Shown here: piece after piece, positions 42,351-52,270 of the stretch | Layout: every line of letters begins with the position of its first letter | How positions within the stretch are numbered: position 1 is the stretch's first letter | Assembly (NCBI RefSeq): GCF_002091715.1 | Contig: NZ_BDAG01000005.1 | Location: forward strand, 1-64,000 | Reading direction: 5' to 3' | Source: Pseudomonas migulae NBRC 103157 | GTDB lineage: Bacteria > Pseudomonadota > Gammaproteobacteria > Pseudomonadales > Pseudomonadaceae | DNA length: 64,000 nucleotides | Position numbers and translations under genes: made by a program | The notes under the pieces: model-generated | What the model was told of the DNA's origin: nothing | Database searches by the model: none | Seen by the model: the letters and a program-made list of their open reading frames with translations, nothing else

Positions 42351-42780
42351 AATGGCATTTGCGGAAAACGCTTGATGCTTCACCGTCAAAGCCGCACACG
42401 CGACCGAGACAAACCTGCTTCACAGCGTCAGACCTGGCTCTTTTGCCAGCGGTGCACGTCTTTTCTGACGAGCCTTCCAAGGCTACTGACGAGCACACCC
42501 ACTGATTCCTCTCACGACGATCAGCCCAAGGCACCTTCTTGCGTGCCCGCTTATGAGCTATCCGGGGCCATCGACTGGTCGCAGCGGATTCAGCGAAACA
42601 CTTTCAAATAGTCGAATACTGATTGGTATTAACGTCAGTGGATTTTCGGCAGATACACTTCCCGACAGCGATTACGCAGACGACACTGGTCGAGCCGCAC
42701 ATTTTGCGCGCCTCAAACAACGACCCGCGTTCGGTCGCACTTCGTTTCGGGTCCATTTCAGCGCAGATGACGAGAACGCC
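42351..42780. other. Gene-free interval between rpsU and dnaG
   Basis: These 430 bp contain only weak, homology-less frames (for example one continuous with dnaG from 42553). I see no YqeY-like protein here in any frame, although that gene usually sits at this place in Pseudomonas. Internal promoters for dnaG are likely but not identified. Confidence 0.55.
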
Positions 42781-44760
42781 ATGGCCGGGCTAATTCCCCA
42801 GAGCTTCATTGACGACCTTCTGAACCGCACCGACATCGTCGATGTGGTCAGCTCGCGCCTGCAACTGAAAAAGGCCGGCAAGAATTACACCGCCTGCTGC
42901 CCGTTTCACAAAGAAAAAACCCCTTCCTTCAGCGTCAGCCCAGACAAACAGTTCTATTACTGCTTCGGCTGTGGCGCTGGCGGTAATGCCCTCGGCTTCA
43001 TGATGGACCACGACAACCTGGACTTCATCCAGGCTGTCGAAGAACTGGCCAAAGCCGCCGGCATGGAAATCCCCCGCGAAGAAAGCGGCCGGCCGCACAA
43101 ACCGCGGCAGCCGACCGATTCGCCGCTATACCCGCTGCTCACCGCTGCCGCCGACTTCTACCGCCAGGCGCTGAAAAGCCATCCGTCGCGCAAAGCCGCT
43201 GTGGATTACCTCAAGGGTCGCGGACTGACCGGCGAGATCGCCCGGGACTTCGGCCTCGGTTTCGCTCCGCCGGGCTGGGACAATCTGTTCAAGCATTTGA
43301 GCAGCGACACCCTGCAACAAAAAGCCATGGTCGATGCCGGCCTGCTGATCGAGAACGCTGAAACCGGCAAGCGCTATGACCGCTTCCGCGATCGCGTGAT
43401 GTTTCCAATCCGCGACAGCCGCGGGCGCATCATCGCTTTCGGCGGCCGAGTACTGGGCGATGACAAACCGAAATACCTGAACTCACCGGAAACACCGGTA
43501 TTCCATAAAGGCCAGGAACTCTACGGCCTTTATGAAGCACGCAAAAATAATCGCAACCTCGACGAAATCATCGTCGTCGAAGGCTACATGGACGTCATCG
43601 CCCTCGCCCAGCAAGGCCTGCGCAATGCCGTTGCCACACTGGGCACAGCCACTAGCGAAGAGCACTTGAAGCGGCTGTTTCGCGTCGTGCCCAACGTGCT
43701 GTTCTGCTTTGACGGTGACCAGGCGGGCCGTAATGCCGCATGGCGAGCGCTGGAAGCCACACTGCCCTGCCTGCAAGACGGGCGACGGGCGCGCTTCCTG
43801 TTCCTGCCGGAGGGCGAGGACCCGGATACGCTGGTCCGCTCCGAAGGCACTGACGCATTCCGCGCGCGAATCAATCAGCACGCACAGCCACTGGCAGATT
43901 ATTTCTTTCAGCAGCTGACCGAAGAATCCGATCCGCGCTCGCTCGAAGGCAAGGCCCACATGGCCACCCTCGCGGCACCGCTGATCGACAAGGTCCCGGG
44001 TGCGAACCTGCGCATCCTGATGCGTAAGCGCCTGACTGAAATCACCGGACTGAGCGGTGAAGCCGTGAGCCAACTGGTGCAAAGCGCGCCTCAGGACGCG
44101 CCACCCGCCTATGATCCAGGCATCGATTACGACGCCATGCCGGACTACAGCGACTACCATCAGCCGCAGGCACAAGAGATGCATGTGCCGCAGCAGGAAT
44201 GGACGCCGAAGAAACCCGGCGCCGGCGGCAAGAAATGGGACAAGAAGCCCTGGGACAAGAATGGCAAACGTGGCGGTGATCGCGATCAACCGAGCGCTCC
44301 GCGCACACCGATTGCCGTGGAAGCTCCGACACTGATTGCACTTCGCACGCTCATTCATCACCCGGAACTGGCCGGCAAGGTAGAAACCGCCGATCACTTC
44401 GCCAATGAGAGCAACACCTACGCACAACTGCTGGTGGCCCTTATCGAGGCAGTGCAAAAAAATCCTAAGCTAAACTCAATTCAGTTAATGGCCCGCTGGC
44501 ACGGGACGGAACAGGGACGCCTTCTCAAAGCATTGGCGGAAAAGGAATGGCTGATTAAAGGCGATAACCTTGAACAACAGTTTTTAGACACCATTACTAG
44601 GCTATCAGCCGGTCAACACACCGATAGCCTTGAAGCACTTATCAGAAAAGCAAGGCAGCCAGGATTGACCGCAGAGGAAGCAAATCAGATCGCAAATCAG
44701 ATGCGCGACCTATTAAAACGCAATATGGCCACATCAAACCCGACCTCAACTGGCGCGTGA
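42781..44760 (+). CDS. dnaG: DNA primase
   Basis: A 659-residue primase. The N-terminal zinc ribbon (CCPFHKEKTPSFSV... then YYCFGCGAGG), the RNA-polymerase core with MFPIRDSRGRIIAFGGR, and the TOPRIM motif VVEGYMDVIAL with FDGDQAGRNAAWRAL are intact. A Lys/Pro/Gly-rich linker (about residues 465-500) leads to the DnaB-binding C-terminal domain. ATG 42781 starts MAGLIPQSFIDDLL as in the family; the open extension to 42553 is not conserved. Confidence 0.97.
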   Translation: MAGLIPQSFIDDLLNRTDIVDVVSSRLQLKKAGKNYTACCPFHKEKTPSFSVSPDKQFYYCFGCGAGGNALGFMMDHDNLDFIQAVEELAKAAGMEIPREESGRPHKPRQPTDSPLYPLLTAAADFYRQALKSHPSRKAAVDYLKGRGLTGEIARDFGLGFAPPGWDNLFKHLSSDTLQQKAMVDAGLLIENAETGKRYDRFRDRVMFPIRDSRGRIIAFGGRVLGDDKPKYLNSPETPVFHKGQELYGLYEARKNNRNLDEIIVVEGYMDVIALAQQGLRNAVATLGTATSEEHLKRLFRVVPNVLFCFDGDQAGRNAAWRALEATLPCLQDGRRARFLFLPEGEDPDTLVRSEGTDAFRARINQHAQPLADYFFQQLTEESDPRSLEGKAHMATLAAPLIDKVPGANLRILMRKRLTEITGLSGEAVSQLVQSAPQDAPPAYDPGIDYDAMPDYSDYHQPQAQEMHVPQQEWTPKKPGAGGKKWDKKPWDKNGKRGGDRDQPSAPRTPIAVEAPTLIALRTLIHHPELAGKVETADHFANESNTYAQLLVALIEAVQKNPKLNSIQLMARWHGTEQGRLLKALAEKEWLIKGDNLEQQFLDTITRLSAGQHTDSLEALIRKARQPGLTAEEANQIANQMRDLLKRNMATSNPTSTGA

Positions 44761-44774
44761 GGTCATAGCTCAGG

Positions 44775-44780
44775 TATAAT
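44775..44780 (+). promoter_or_regulatory. Candidate -10 box upstream of rpoD
   Basis: A perfect TATAAT lies between dnaG and rpoD, but no matching -35 hexamer stands 16-18 bp upstream (GGCGCG there), so only a possible internal promoter is suggested. Confidence 0.3.
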
Positions 44781-44827
44781 CCTCGGCTTGTTTTTTGCCC
44801 GCCAAGACCTTCAGTGGATAGGGTGTT

Positions 44828-46675
<1,848 letters not shown>

Positions 46676-46679
46676 TCAC

Positions 46680-46707
46680 AAAACCCCCGGCCCAGGCCGG
46701 GGGTTTT
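46680..46707 (+). terminator. Rho-independent terminator of rpsU-dnaG-rpoD
   Basis: AAAACCCCCGGCC and GGCCGGGGGTTTT form a 13-bp stem with a two-base CA gap, immediately after the rpoD stop. It is very strong. Confidence 0.93.
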
Positions 46708-46800
46708 GCTTTGTGCAGATAAAATCCCCCGCACTTCCCCTCCCCCCGCTGAATAGCCCGTCTACACTCGAAGCATTCCCCGAGCCATAACGAGACCGTT

Positions 46801-49800
46801 ATGCCCAGACTGCCGACCGTGGTTTTTTTGCTGTCGCTGATGACCTGGACCGCAACGGCTGGCGCGCTGACTCTGACCGACGAAGAACGTAGCTGGCTGG
46901 CGGCCCACCCGGACTTGCGCCTGGGTGTCGATGCGTCATGGCCTCCCTTCGAGTTTCGCGATGATCAGGGCCGCTATCAGGGCCTTGCCGCGGACTACAT
47001 CGACCTGATCCGCCAACGCCTGGCCATCAAGCTCACGCCCATCGAACCCGTAAGCTGGACGGCTGTTCTCGAACAGGCCAAACAAGCCAAACTGGACCTG
47101 TTACCGGGCATCATGTCGACCCCGGAACGCCAGACATATCTATCATTTACGCGTCCCTACCTGGACTTTCCAATTGTCATTCTTGCCCACATCGGCGGCG
47201 CTCAACCGCGCAAACTCGAAGACCTGTACGGCCTGAAAATCGCCGTAGTGGAAAACTACGCCCCCCATGAACTGCTGCGCACCCATCACCCCGACCTGAA
47301 TCTGGTGGCGTTGCCCAATGTCAGCTCAGCCTTGCAGGCACTGGCGACCGATGAAGTGGACGCGGTGGTCGGCGATCTCGCTTCCAGCGTCTGGAGCCTG
47401 CGTCAGCTCAAACTGGACGGGCTGTATGTCAGCGGTGAGACGCCCTATCGCTATCAGCTGGCCATGGGCGTGCCCCGGGACAACAAGATGCTGGTCAGCA
47501 TTCTGGACAAAGTCCTGGCGGACATGACACCGGACGAAATCAACACCATCCAGGAGCATTGGGTCGGCAACGTTCTCGATCATCGAACGTTCTGGTCCGA
47601 CCTGCTGGTGTACGGCTTGCCAGGTTTGTTGCTGCTGATGACGGTGCTGGCGGTAGTCATCCGGATCAACCGCCGCCTGAGCTCGGAAATCGCCCGTCGC
47701 GTCGACCTGGAACAGGAACTGCGCAGCAGTGAATACCATTACCGCGGGCTGGTGGAGAGTCTTTCGGCCATTGCCTGGGAAGCGCGGATCTCCGACTTCA
47801 CCTACAGCTACGTGTCGCCCCACGCCGAAGAATTGCTTGGCTATCCCTTGGCCCATTGGCTGATACCGGGCTTCTGGCGCAACATCATCCACCCCGCCGA
47901 CCTGACCCGCGCCCAGACATTCTGCGATCACGAAGTCCTCGCCGGGCGCGATCACAGCCTCGATTACCGAGTCATCACTGCCGATGGACGCTGCATATGG
48001 GTACGCGACATCGTCAGCCTGATCGAACACGGGCATGAACCGGTGATGCGTGGCCTGATGATCGACATCAGCGAAGCCAAGCGCACCGAAGAGGCGTTGC
48101 GCCTGTCGGAACAAAAGTTCGCCTCGGTATTCCAGCAATGCCCGGACATCCTGGTCATCGCGCGACTCTCCGACGGCTGCCTGCTGGAGGTGAACGAAGC
48201 GTTTGAAGAACAGATCGGCCTCAAGGCAGAAGACGTCATCGGCCAGACCGCCACTGACCTCAACATCTGGGGCATCCCCGGCGTCGGGCCGGGCTTGCTG
48301 CAGCGCCTGCAGGCCGGCAGCATCCGCAACCTGGAAATGCCCTTTCGCCGTAACAATGGCCAGGTATTTACCGGCCTGATCTCTGCCGAACCTTTCGACC
48401 TCGACACCACCCCGGCGCTGGTGGTGGTCGTCCGGGATATCAGCAAACTCAAGGAAACCCAGCAACAGCTGCAAACCTCCGAAGAAAAATTCGCCAAGGC
48501 CTTCCACGCCTCACCCGACGGTTTATTGCTGTCCCGGCAGAGCGACGGTTTGCTACTGGAGGTCAACGAGGGTTTCAGCCGCATTACCGGTTTCAACAGC
48601 GCGATGTCCGTTGATCGCTCGGCGCTGGAGTTGGGGATCTGGGTCAATCTCAACGAACGCAAACAGATGCTGGACCTGCTGCATCGGGATGGTTTCGTCC
48701 GCGACTTCAGTTGCCATATCCGCCGCAGCGACGGGAAGATCCGCCTCTGCGAAGTGTCGAGCCGTCCACTGCCGATCGGCGACGAAGATTGCATGCTGAC
48801 CATCGCAAGGGACATCACCGAGCGCCACCTGATGCAGGAAAAACTGCAACAGGCCGCGACCGTGTTCGAGAGTACTGCCGAGGGCGTGTTGATCACCGAC
48901 ACCCAGCAGCACATCAGCGCGGTCAACCGCGCGTTTACCGAAATCACCGGCTACAGCGAAAGCGAAGCACTGGGCCACACCCCTCGCCTGCTCGCTTCGG
49001 GCCTGCATGACAGCGCTTTCTACGCGGCCATGTGGCATCAACTGACGGCCGAAGGGCATTGGCAGGGCGAGATTTCCAACCGGCGCAAGAACGGAGAACT
49101 TTATCCGAGCTGGCTGACCATCAGCGCCGTGCGCAACCGCGACAAGTTCATCACCCACTTTGTCGCCGTATTCGCGGACATTTCCAGCCTCAAGCACGCG
49201 CAGGCCAAACTCGATTACCAGGCGCATCACGACCCGCTGACGGGCTTGCCGAACCGCACGCTGTTCGAGAGCCGACTGCTGACCGCACTCAACAACCAGC
49301 AGGAAAACGGCGGCCAGGGCGCCGTGTTGTTCCTCGATCTCGACCGCTTCAAACACATCAACGACAGCCTCGGCCACCCGGTCGGCGACCTGCTGCTCAA
49401 GGGCATCGCCGTGCGCCTCAAGGAGCAGTTGCGCGACATCGATACCGTGGCGCGCCTCGGCGGTGACGAATTCATCATCCTGCTGCCCGGCCTGCAACAG
49501 TCGAGCGACGCCGACAACATTGCCACCAAACTGCTCAACTGCTTCTCTGCGCCATTCCAGGCTGGCGAGCACGAGTTCTTCATCAGTGCCAGCATTGGCA
49601 CCAGCCTCTACCCCAAGGACGGCTGCGACGTCGCCACGCTGGTCAAGAACGCCGACGCGGCGATGTACCGCTCCAAGGCCAAGGGCCGCAACCGGGTCGA
49701 AAGCTATACCCGCGACCTGACCGCCCAGGCCAGCGAGCGCGTCGCACTGGAACATGAACTGCGCCGGGCCATCGAGCGTAATGAACTGTTGCTGCACTAC

Positions 49801-50547
49801 CAGCCGAAAATCAGCCTGGACGACAATCGCCTGGTGGGGGCCGAAGCCCTCATCCGCTGGCATCACCCGACCTTCGGTGCCGTGCCGCCGGAGCACTTCA
49901 TTCCCTTGGCCGAAGAGAACGGGATGATCCTGCAGATCGGCGACTGGGTGCTCGAGACCGCGTGCCGGCAGATGTACGAATGGAACCTGACTTATGAATG
50001 CCTCGGCCCATTGTCAGTCAACCTCGCCGGCGCGCAACTGCGCCAGCCCAACCTGCTCGGCCGAATTGAACAACTGCTCAAGGACAACGGTCTTCAGCCC
50101 GGATTATTGCAACTGGAAATTACCGAAAACTTCATCATGAGCCAGGCCGAGGAAGCGCTGGCGGTGCTGCATCAGCTCAAACACCTGGGCGTGCAACTGG
50201 CCATCGATGACTTCGGCACCGGCTATTCATCCCTGAGTTACCTCAAGCGCCTGCCGCTGGACATCCTCAAGATAGACCAGTCGTTCGTCCGCGGCCTGCC
50301 GGATGACCCCCATGACGCGGCCATTGTTCGCGCGATCATCGCGCTGGGCCGCAGCATGCAATTCACCGTCATTGCCGGGGGGGTCGAGACTTTTGCGCAG
50401 CAACTATTCCTCGCGGAGGAAGGCTGCGAACAGATTCAGGGCTACATCGTCAGCCTGCCCTTGCCGCCGGACGAATTCGCCGCGACGTTTCTTCGTATAG
50501 CCGTATCGGATTTTTCGGATAGCACAGCCGAGAAACCGTCGCTATAA
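46801..50547 (+). CDS. rmcA: PAS-GGDEF-EAL membrane protein RmcA, EAL active-site Glu replaced by Gly
   Basis: A 1248-residue c-di-GMP protein matching P. aeruginosa RmcA (PA0575) in place and layout. It has a signal peptide (about 1-22), a periplasmic Venus-flytrap domain (to about 262), a membrane segment (about 265-288) and four PAS domains (about 310-805). The GGDEF domain has an intact GGDEF at 887-891, and the EAL domain has EAL at 1015-1017. Other EAL residues are intact: NLAGAQL, LEITENF, IDDFGTGYS, LKIDQSF, QGY. However, the conserved EGVE motif reads GGVE: Gly1193 (GGG at 50377-50379, within a run of seven G) replaces the Glu, so phosphodiesterase activity is probably impaired. Tail residues overlap a TATAAT before the tRNA. 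Confidence 0.93.
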   Translation: MPRLPTVVFLLSLMTWTATAGALTLTDEERSWLAAHPDLRLGVDASWPPFEFRDDQGRYQGLAADYIDLIRQRLAIKLTPIEPVSWTAVLEQAKQAKLDLLPGIMSTPERQTYLSFTRPYLDFPIVILAHIGGAQPRKLEDLYGLKIAVVENYAPHELLRTHHPDLNLVALPNVSSALQALATDEVDAVVGDLASSVWSLRQLKLDGLYVSGETPYRYQLAMGVPRDNKMLVSILDKVLADMTPDEINTIQEHWVGNVLDHRTFWSDLLVYGLPGLLLLMTVLAVVIRINRRLSSEIARRVDLEQELRSSEYHYRGLVESLSAIAWEARISDFTYSYVSPHAEELLGYPLAHWLIPGFWRNIIHPADLTRAQTFCDHEVLAGRDHSLDYRVITADGRCIWVRDIVSLIEHGHEPVMRGLMIDISEAKRTEEALRLSEQKFASVFQQCPDILVIARLSDGCLLEVNEAFEEQIGLKAEDVIGQTATDLNIWGIPGVGPGLLQRLQAGSIRNLEMPFRRNNGQVFTGLISAEPFDLDTTPALVVVVRDISKLKETQQQLQTSEEKFAKAFHASPDGLLLSRQSDGLLLEVNEGFSRITGFNSAMSVDRSALELGIWVNLNERKQMLDLLHRDGFVRDFSCHIRRSDGKIRLCEVSSRPLPIGDEDCMLTIARDITERHLMQEKLQQAATVFESTAEGVLITDTQQHISAVNRAFTEITGYSESEALGHTPRLLASGLHDSAFYAAMWHQLTAEGHWQGEISNRRKNGELYPSWLTISAVRNRDKFITHFVAVFADISSLKHAQAKLDYQAHHDPLTGLPNRTLFESRLLTALNNQQENGGQGAVLFLDLDRFKHINDSLGHPVGDLLLKGIAVRLKEQLRDIDTVARLGGDEFIILLPGLQQSSDADNIATKLLNCFSAPFQAGEHEFFISASIGTSLYPKDGCDVATLVKNADAAMYRSKAKGRNRVESYTRDLTAQASERVALEHELRRAIERNELLLHYQPKISLDDNRLVGAEALIRWHHPTFGAVPPEHFIPLAEENGMILQIGDWVLETACRQMYEWNLTYECLGPLSVNLAGAQLRQPNLLGRIEQLLKDNGLQPGLLQLEITENFIMSQAEEALAVLHQLKHLGVQLAIDDFGTGYSSLSYLKRLPLDILKIDQSFVRGLPDDPHDAAIVRAIIALGRSMQFTVIAGGVETFAQQLFLAEEGCEQIQGYIVSLPLPPDEFAATFLRIAVSDFSDSTAEKPSL

Positions 50548-50562
50548 TCCGCGGCCTACTGA

Positions 50563-50639
50563 GGGCCTATAGCTCAGTTGGTTAGAGCAGAGGACTCATA
50601 ATCCTTTGGTCCACGGTTCAAGTCCGTGTGGGCCCACCA
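50563..50639 (+). tRNA. tRNA with anticodon CAT, probably tRNA-Ile2 (lysidine-modified)
   Basis: A 77-base cloverleaf: acceptor GGGCCTA with TGGGCCC, D-arm GCTC...GAGC, anticodon loop CTCATAA, T-arm CACGG TTCAAGT CCGTG, and encoded CCA. The CTTTGGTC variable region and TTCAAGTCC loop resemble E. coli ileX (tRNA-Ile2) more than elongator tRNA-Met, so Ile(AUA) decoding after TilS modification is favoured. Met(CAT) remains possible. Confidence 0.93.
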
Positions 50640-50642
50640 AAC

Positions 50643-50672
50643 AAAAAAGCCGCGCTGAATGCGCGGCTTTTT
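50643..50672 (+). terminator. tRNA terminator
   Basis: AAAAAAGCCGCGC (50643-50655), 5-base loop, GCGCGGCTTTTT (50661-50672). A nearly identical copy stands at 53706-53734. Confidence 0.92.
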
Positions 50673-50715
50673 CGTGTCTGAGTGATTGGTTTTTTAGCGC
50701 TGATTTTTGAGTCGC

Positions 50716-51021
50716 TCAGTTTGCAAAGTTTTCGATCTTTACCTGCCCCTCAGGAAAGGTCGCGATGATCTCCAGCTCGCCACCCATTGCGCGTATGTAG
50801 TTGCGCAACGTGCTGATGTACATGTCGGTGCGTCGCTCCATCCTGGAAATCGCCGCCTGATTGACATGCAGCGTCTTGGCCAGTGTTTCCTGGCTCAGCT
50901 CCCGGGCCTTACGCAGTTCATGCAGGGGCATTTCTTTCAAGTGCTGCTGGAACAACCGCTCTGCGTTAGCGCGAGACTCTGGCGTCATACGAGCTTGAAG
51001 TTCAGCAAATTTTTTAGCCAT
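50716..51021 (-). CDS. XRE-family antitoxin-type regulator (HigA-like)
   Basis: A 101-residue protein with an HTH_XRE fold: LSQETLAKTLHVNQAAISRME is the helix-turn-helix. The preceding PLHELRKARE and following TDMYISTLRNYIRAMGG are typical of HigA-type antitoxins paired with Gp49-like toxins. ATG 51021 overlaps the end of the toxin frame by eight bases, the classic toxin-first order. The protein is intact although its toxin partner is disrupted. Confidence 0.85.
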   Translation of the reverse strand: MAKKFAELQARMTPESRANAERLFQQHLKEMPLHELRKARELSQETLAKTLHVNQAAISRMERRTDMYISTLRNYIRAMGGELEIIATFPEGQVKIENFAN

Positions 51022-51379
51022 CGTTGCGGCCCTCTTTACGCAATGTTTCCAAATGGTCGTCATACAGTTTTTCAGCATGCGGGACATGTTCGTCATACCA
51101 ACGGTTTCGACCGGTTTTATCCCCTCCGATTAAAAGTTACGCGCATCGGCGTGGATCAAACGCATAAAGCACGCGAATGGGACGACCGGCATGCTGGACC
51201 CGCCACTCTCGCAGGTTGCCCAGTCGTGAGCCTTTAATGTCACTGCTATGCGGGAAACGCAGGCCCGGTCCGAGCAGCCCAAGCAGATCGACACTGGCTG
51301 ACACCGAGGCCTGCTCTTTCGCGTCCAAATTCTCCCACCAGCCTTCAAATTCATCGGTGTATTCAACTTCCCAACCCAA
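51014..51379 (-). pseudogene. HigB/Gp49-like (RelE-superfamily) toxin gene with in-frame TAA
   Basis: The frame from a TTG at 51379 encodes 80 residues (EYTDEFEGWWENL..., LREWRVQHAGRPIRVLYAFDPRRCA) and stops at TAA 51139-51137. The same frame resumes at once with LLIGGDKTGRNRWYDEHVPHAEKLYDD..., exactly the family's C-terminus, and ends at 51016-51014 inside the antitoxin start. Total 121 codons, the normal family length. A single substitution (for example TAC to TAA) explains it. The catalytic C-terminal lysine/arginine segment is lost unless the stop is read through. The TTG start may be further decay of an ATG. Confidence 0.82.
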
Positions 51380-51620
51380 ACCAATATGCCACCCAAGGAA
51401 TATGACCTCAAGGGAATAACTCTAGGCGTTAGCGGTCGCACGACCACTTGGGTTGCCAATGAGATTGTTAACGGTGGTTGCTCGCTGGAGCTGGGTGTTC
51501 GCGTCTGGCGTTTGGTTTTGTTTACTTAAGGTGGCGCAATATCGGATGACGTCCTCAGACCTTGTAGGCAAACTCCGAATCGTCCTTTTTGGGCACTTTG
51601 ATGCCTTGTTGCGCTTTTCT
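51380..51620. other. Non-coding stretch upstream of the structured leader
   Basis: There is no convincing gene. A minus-strand frame (51422-51742) and a plus-strand frame (51589-51873) exist, but both overlap the structured RNA and have no recognisable domain. The promoter of the leader RNA should lie here; TTGGTT near 51512 with CAATAT near 51537 is a poor match. Confidence 0.45.
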
Positions 51621-51862
51621 TCGACGGGATAGTCTCCGGACGTCGCTGACCATTCAGCGATCGGGCTTGGAAACCCGTCGAGCGTATGACAACAACGTGC
51701 CCAACATGACCGCAGACGTTTACGCCTGTAATCCTGTGTCATGGCGGCTGTGCGTGGGACGTCTTCGGACGTGCCGGTTTCCTAGGCTCCCGGTTTCCAA
51801 CCTGCGCACGGCCGCCACCCATTCGCTTGGAAACGAACATGGCGGCTCCTCAAGCTTAGGAG
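51621..51862 (+). ncRNA. Structured 5' leader (candidate cis-regulatory RNA) of the DUF6124-type gene
   Basis: Seen directly: hairpin I pairs TCGACGGG (51621-51628) with CCCGTCGA (51674-51681) and encloses TCGCTGA-CCAT-TCAGCGA (51643-51660). Stem II is a 12-bp helix, GGCGGCTGTGCG (51743-51754) with CGCACGGCCGCC (51805-51816), containing the UUCG hairpin ACGTC-TTCG-GACGT (51759-51772). GTTTCCAA (51793-51800), in the loop of stem II, is complementary to TTGGAAAC at both 51667-51674 and 51827-51834. CATGGCGGCT is duplicated at 51740 and 51838. CTCCT (51846-51850) pairs with the Shine-Dalgarno AGGAG (51858-51862). The regulatory role is inferred. Confidence 0.6.
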
Positions 51863-51869
51863 ATAAACC

Positions 51870-52172
51870 ATGAACAAATCAGATTCACCCTCAGAACTGA
51901 AAACCATCGGCCTCACCCCCTTCATCTACTGCTCAAACCAACCGCTGTTCCATGTCACTCGAGACGTTCCCCTCGGTGATGCGCTAGCCATGGCCTCAGA
52001 TTTTCTATTCCTTTCCAAGGAACTGACCAGAGATGCCGCCTTTAACCGCGACACCGACCGCCATATCTGGGCTGCGCATTACCTGACGGCGATGAGCAAG
52101 GCCGTGGTCGATGATGTGGTGAAGGTGCTGGAAGGCGGGCTTGATCGAGCCGATACGAAACCAAAAAAATAG
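51870..52172 (+). CDS. DUF6124/DUF3077-type small protein
   Basis: A 100-residue soluble protein (LFHVTRDVPLGDALAMASDFLFLSKELTRD... HIWAAHYLTAMSKAVVDDVVKVL). It resembles a family that is multi-copy and of unknown function in fluorescent pseudomonads. It looks helical, with no membrane segment or signal peptide. AGGAG lies 7 bases before ATG 51870 but is sequestered by a leader hairpin. A terminator follows, so it is a monocistronic unit with its leader. Confidence 0.85.
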   Translation: MNKSDSPSELKTIGLTPFIYCSNQPLFHVTRDVPLGDALAMASDFLFLSKELTRDAAFNRDTDRHIWAAHYLTAMSKAVVDDVVKVLEGGLDRADTKPKK

Positions 52173-52187
52173 CGGCGATTGGTCGTG

Positions 52188-52210
52188 AGCCCCGAGTATT
52201 CGGGGCTTTC
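52188..52210 (+). terminator. Terminator after the DUF6124-type gene
   Basis: AGCCCCGA (52188-52195), GTAT loop, TCGGGGCT (52200-52207), then TTC. Eight-bp stem with a short T-run. Confidence 0.75.
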
Positions 52211-52270
52211 ACATCATGATCGGGAGTGCCGCTTCAATGCCTTACTTTACTGCGTCCGGCGGCGAGCTAC

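Noticed and set aside
42372-42611. 79-codon frame between rpsU and dnaG
   Set aside because: Compositionally random and without SD; not similar to YqeY.
42553-42780. Upstream extension of DnaG
   Set aside because: The extra residues show no similarity to primases, and the family N-terminus begins at 42781.
50563-50639. Elongator tRNA-Met reading of the CAT tRNA
   Set aside because: Variable loop and T-arm resemble tRNA-Ile2 rather than tRNA-Met; kept only as an alternative because identity depends on TilS recognition.
51422-51742. Minus-strand frame of 106 codons upstream of the DUF6124-type gene
   Set aside because: It overlaps the paired segments of the leader RNA, has no good SD or domain; similar hypothetical translations in relatives probably reflect conservation of the RNA element, not of a protein.
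51589-51873. Plus-strand frame of 94 codons ending at the DUF6124-type start codon
   Set aside because: It also covers the structured leader and looks like translation of the RNA element. A short translated leader cannot be fully excluded.
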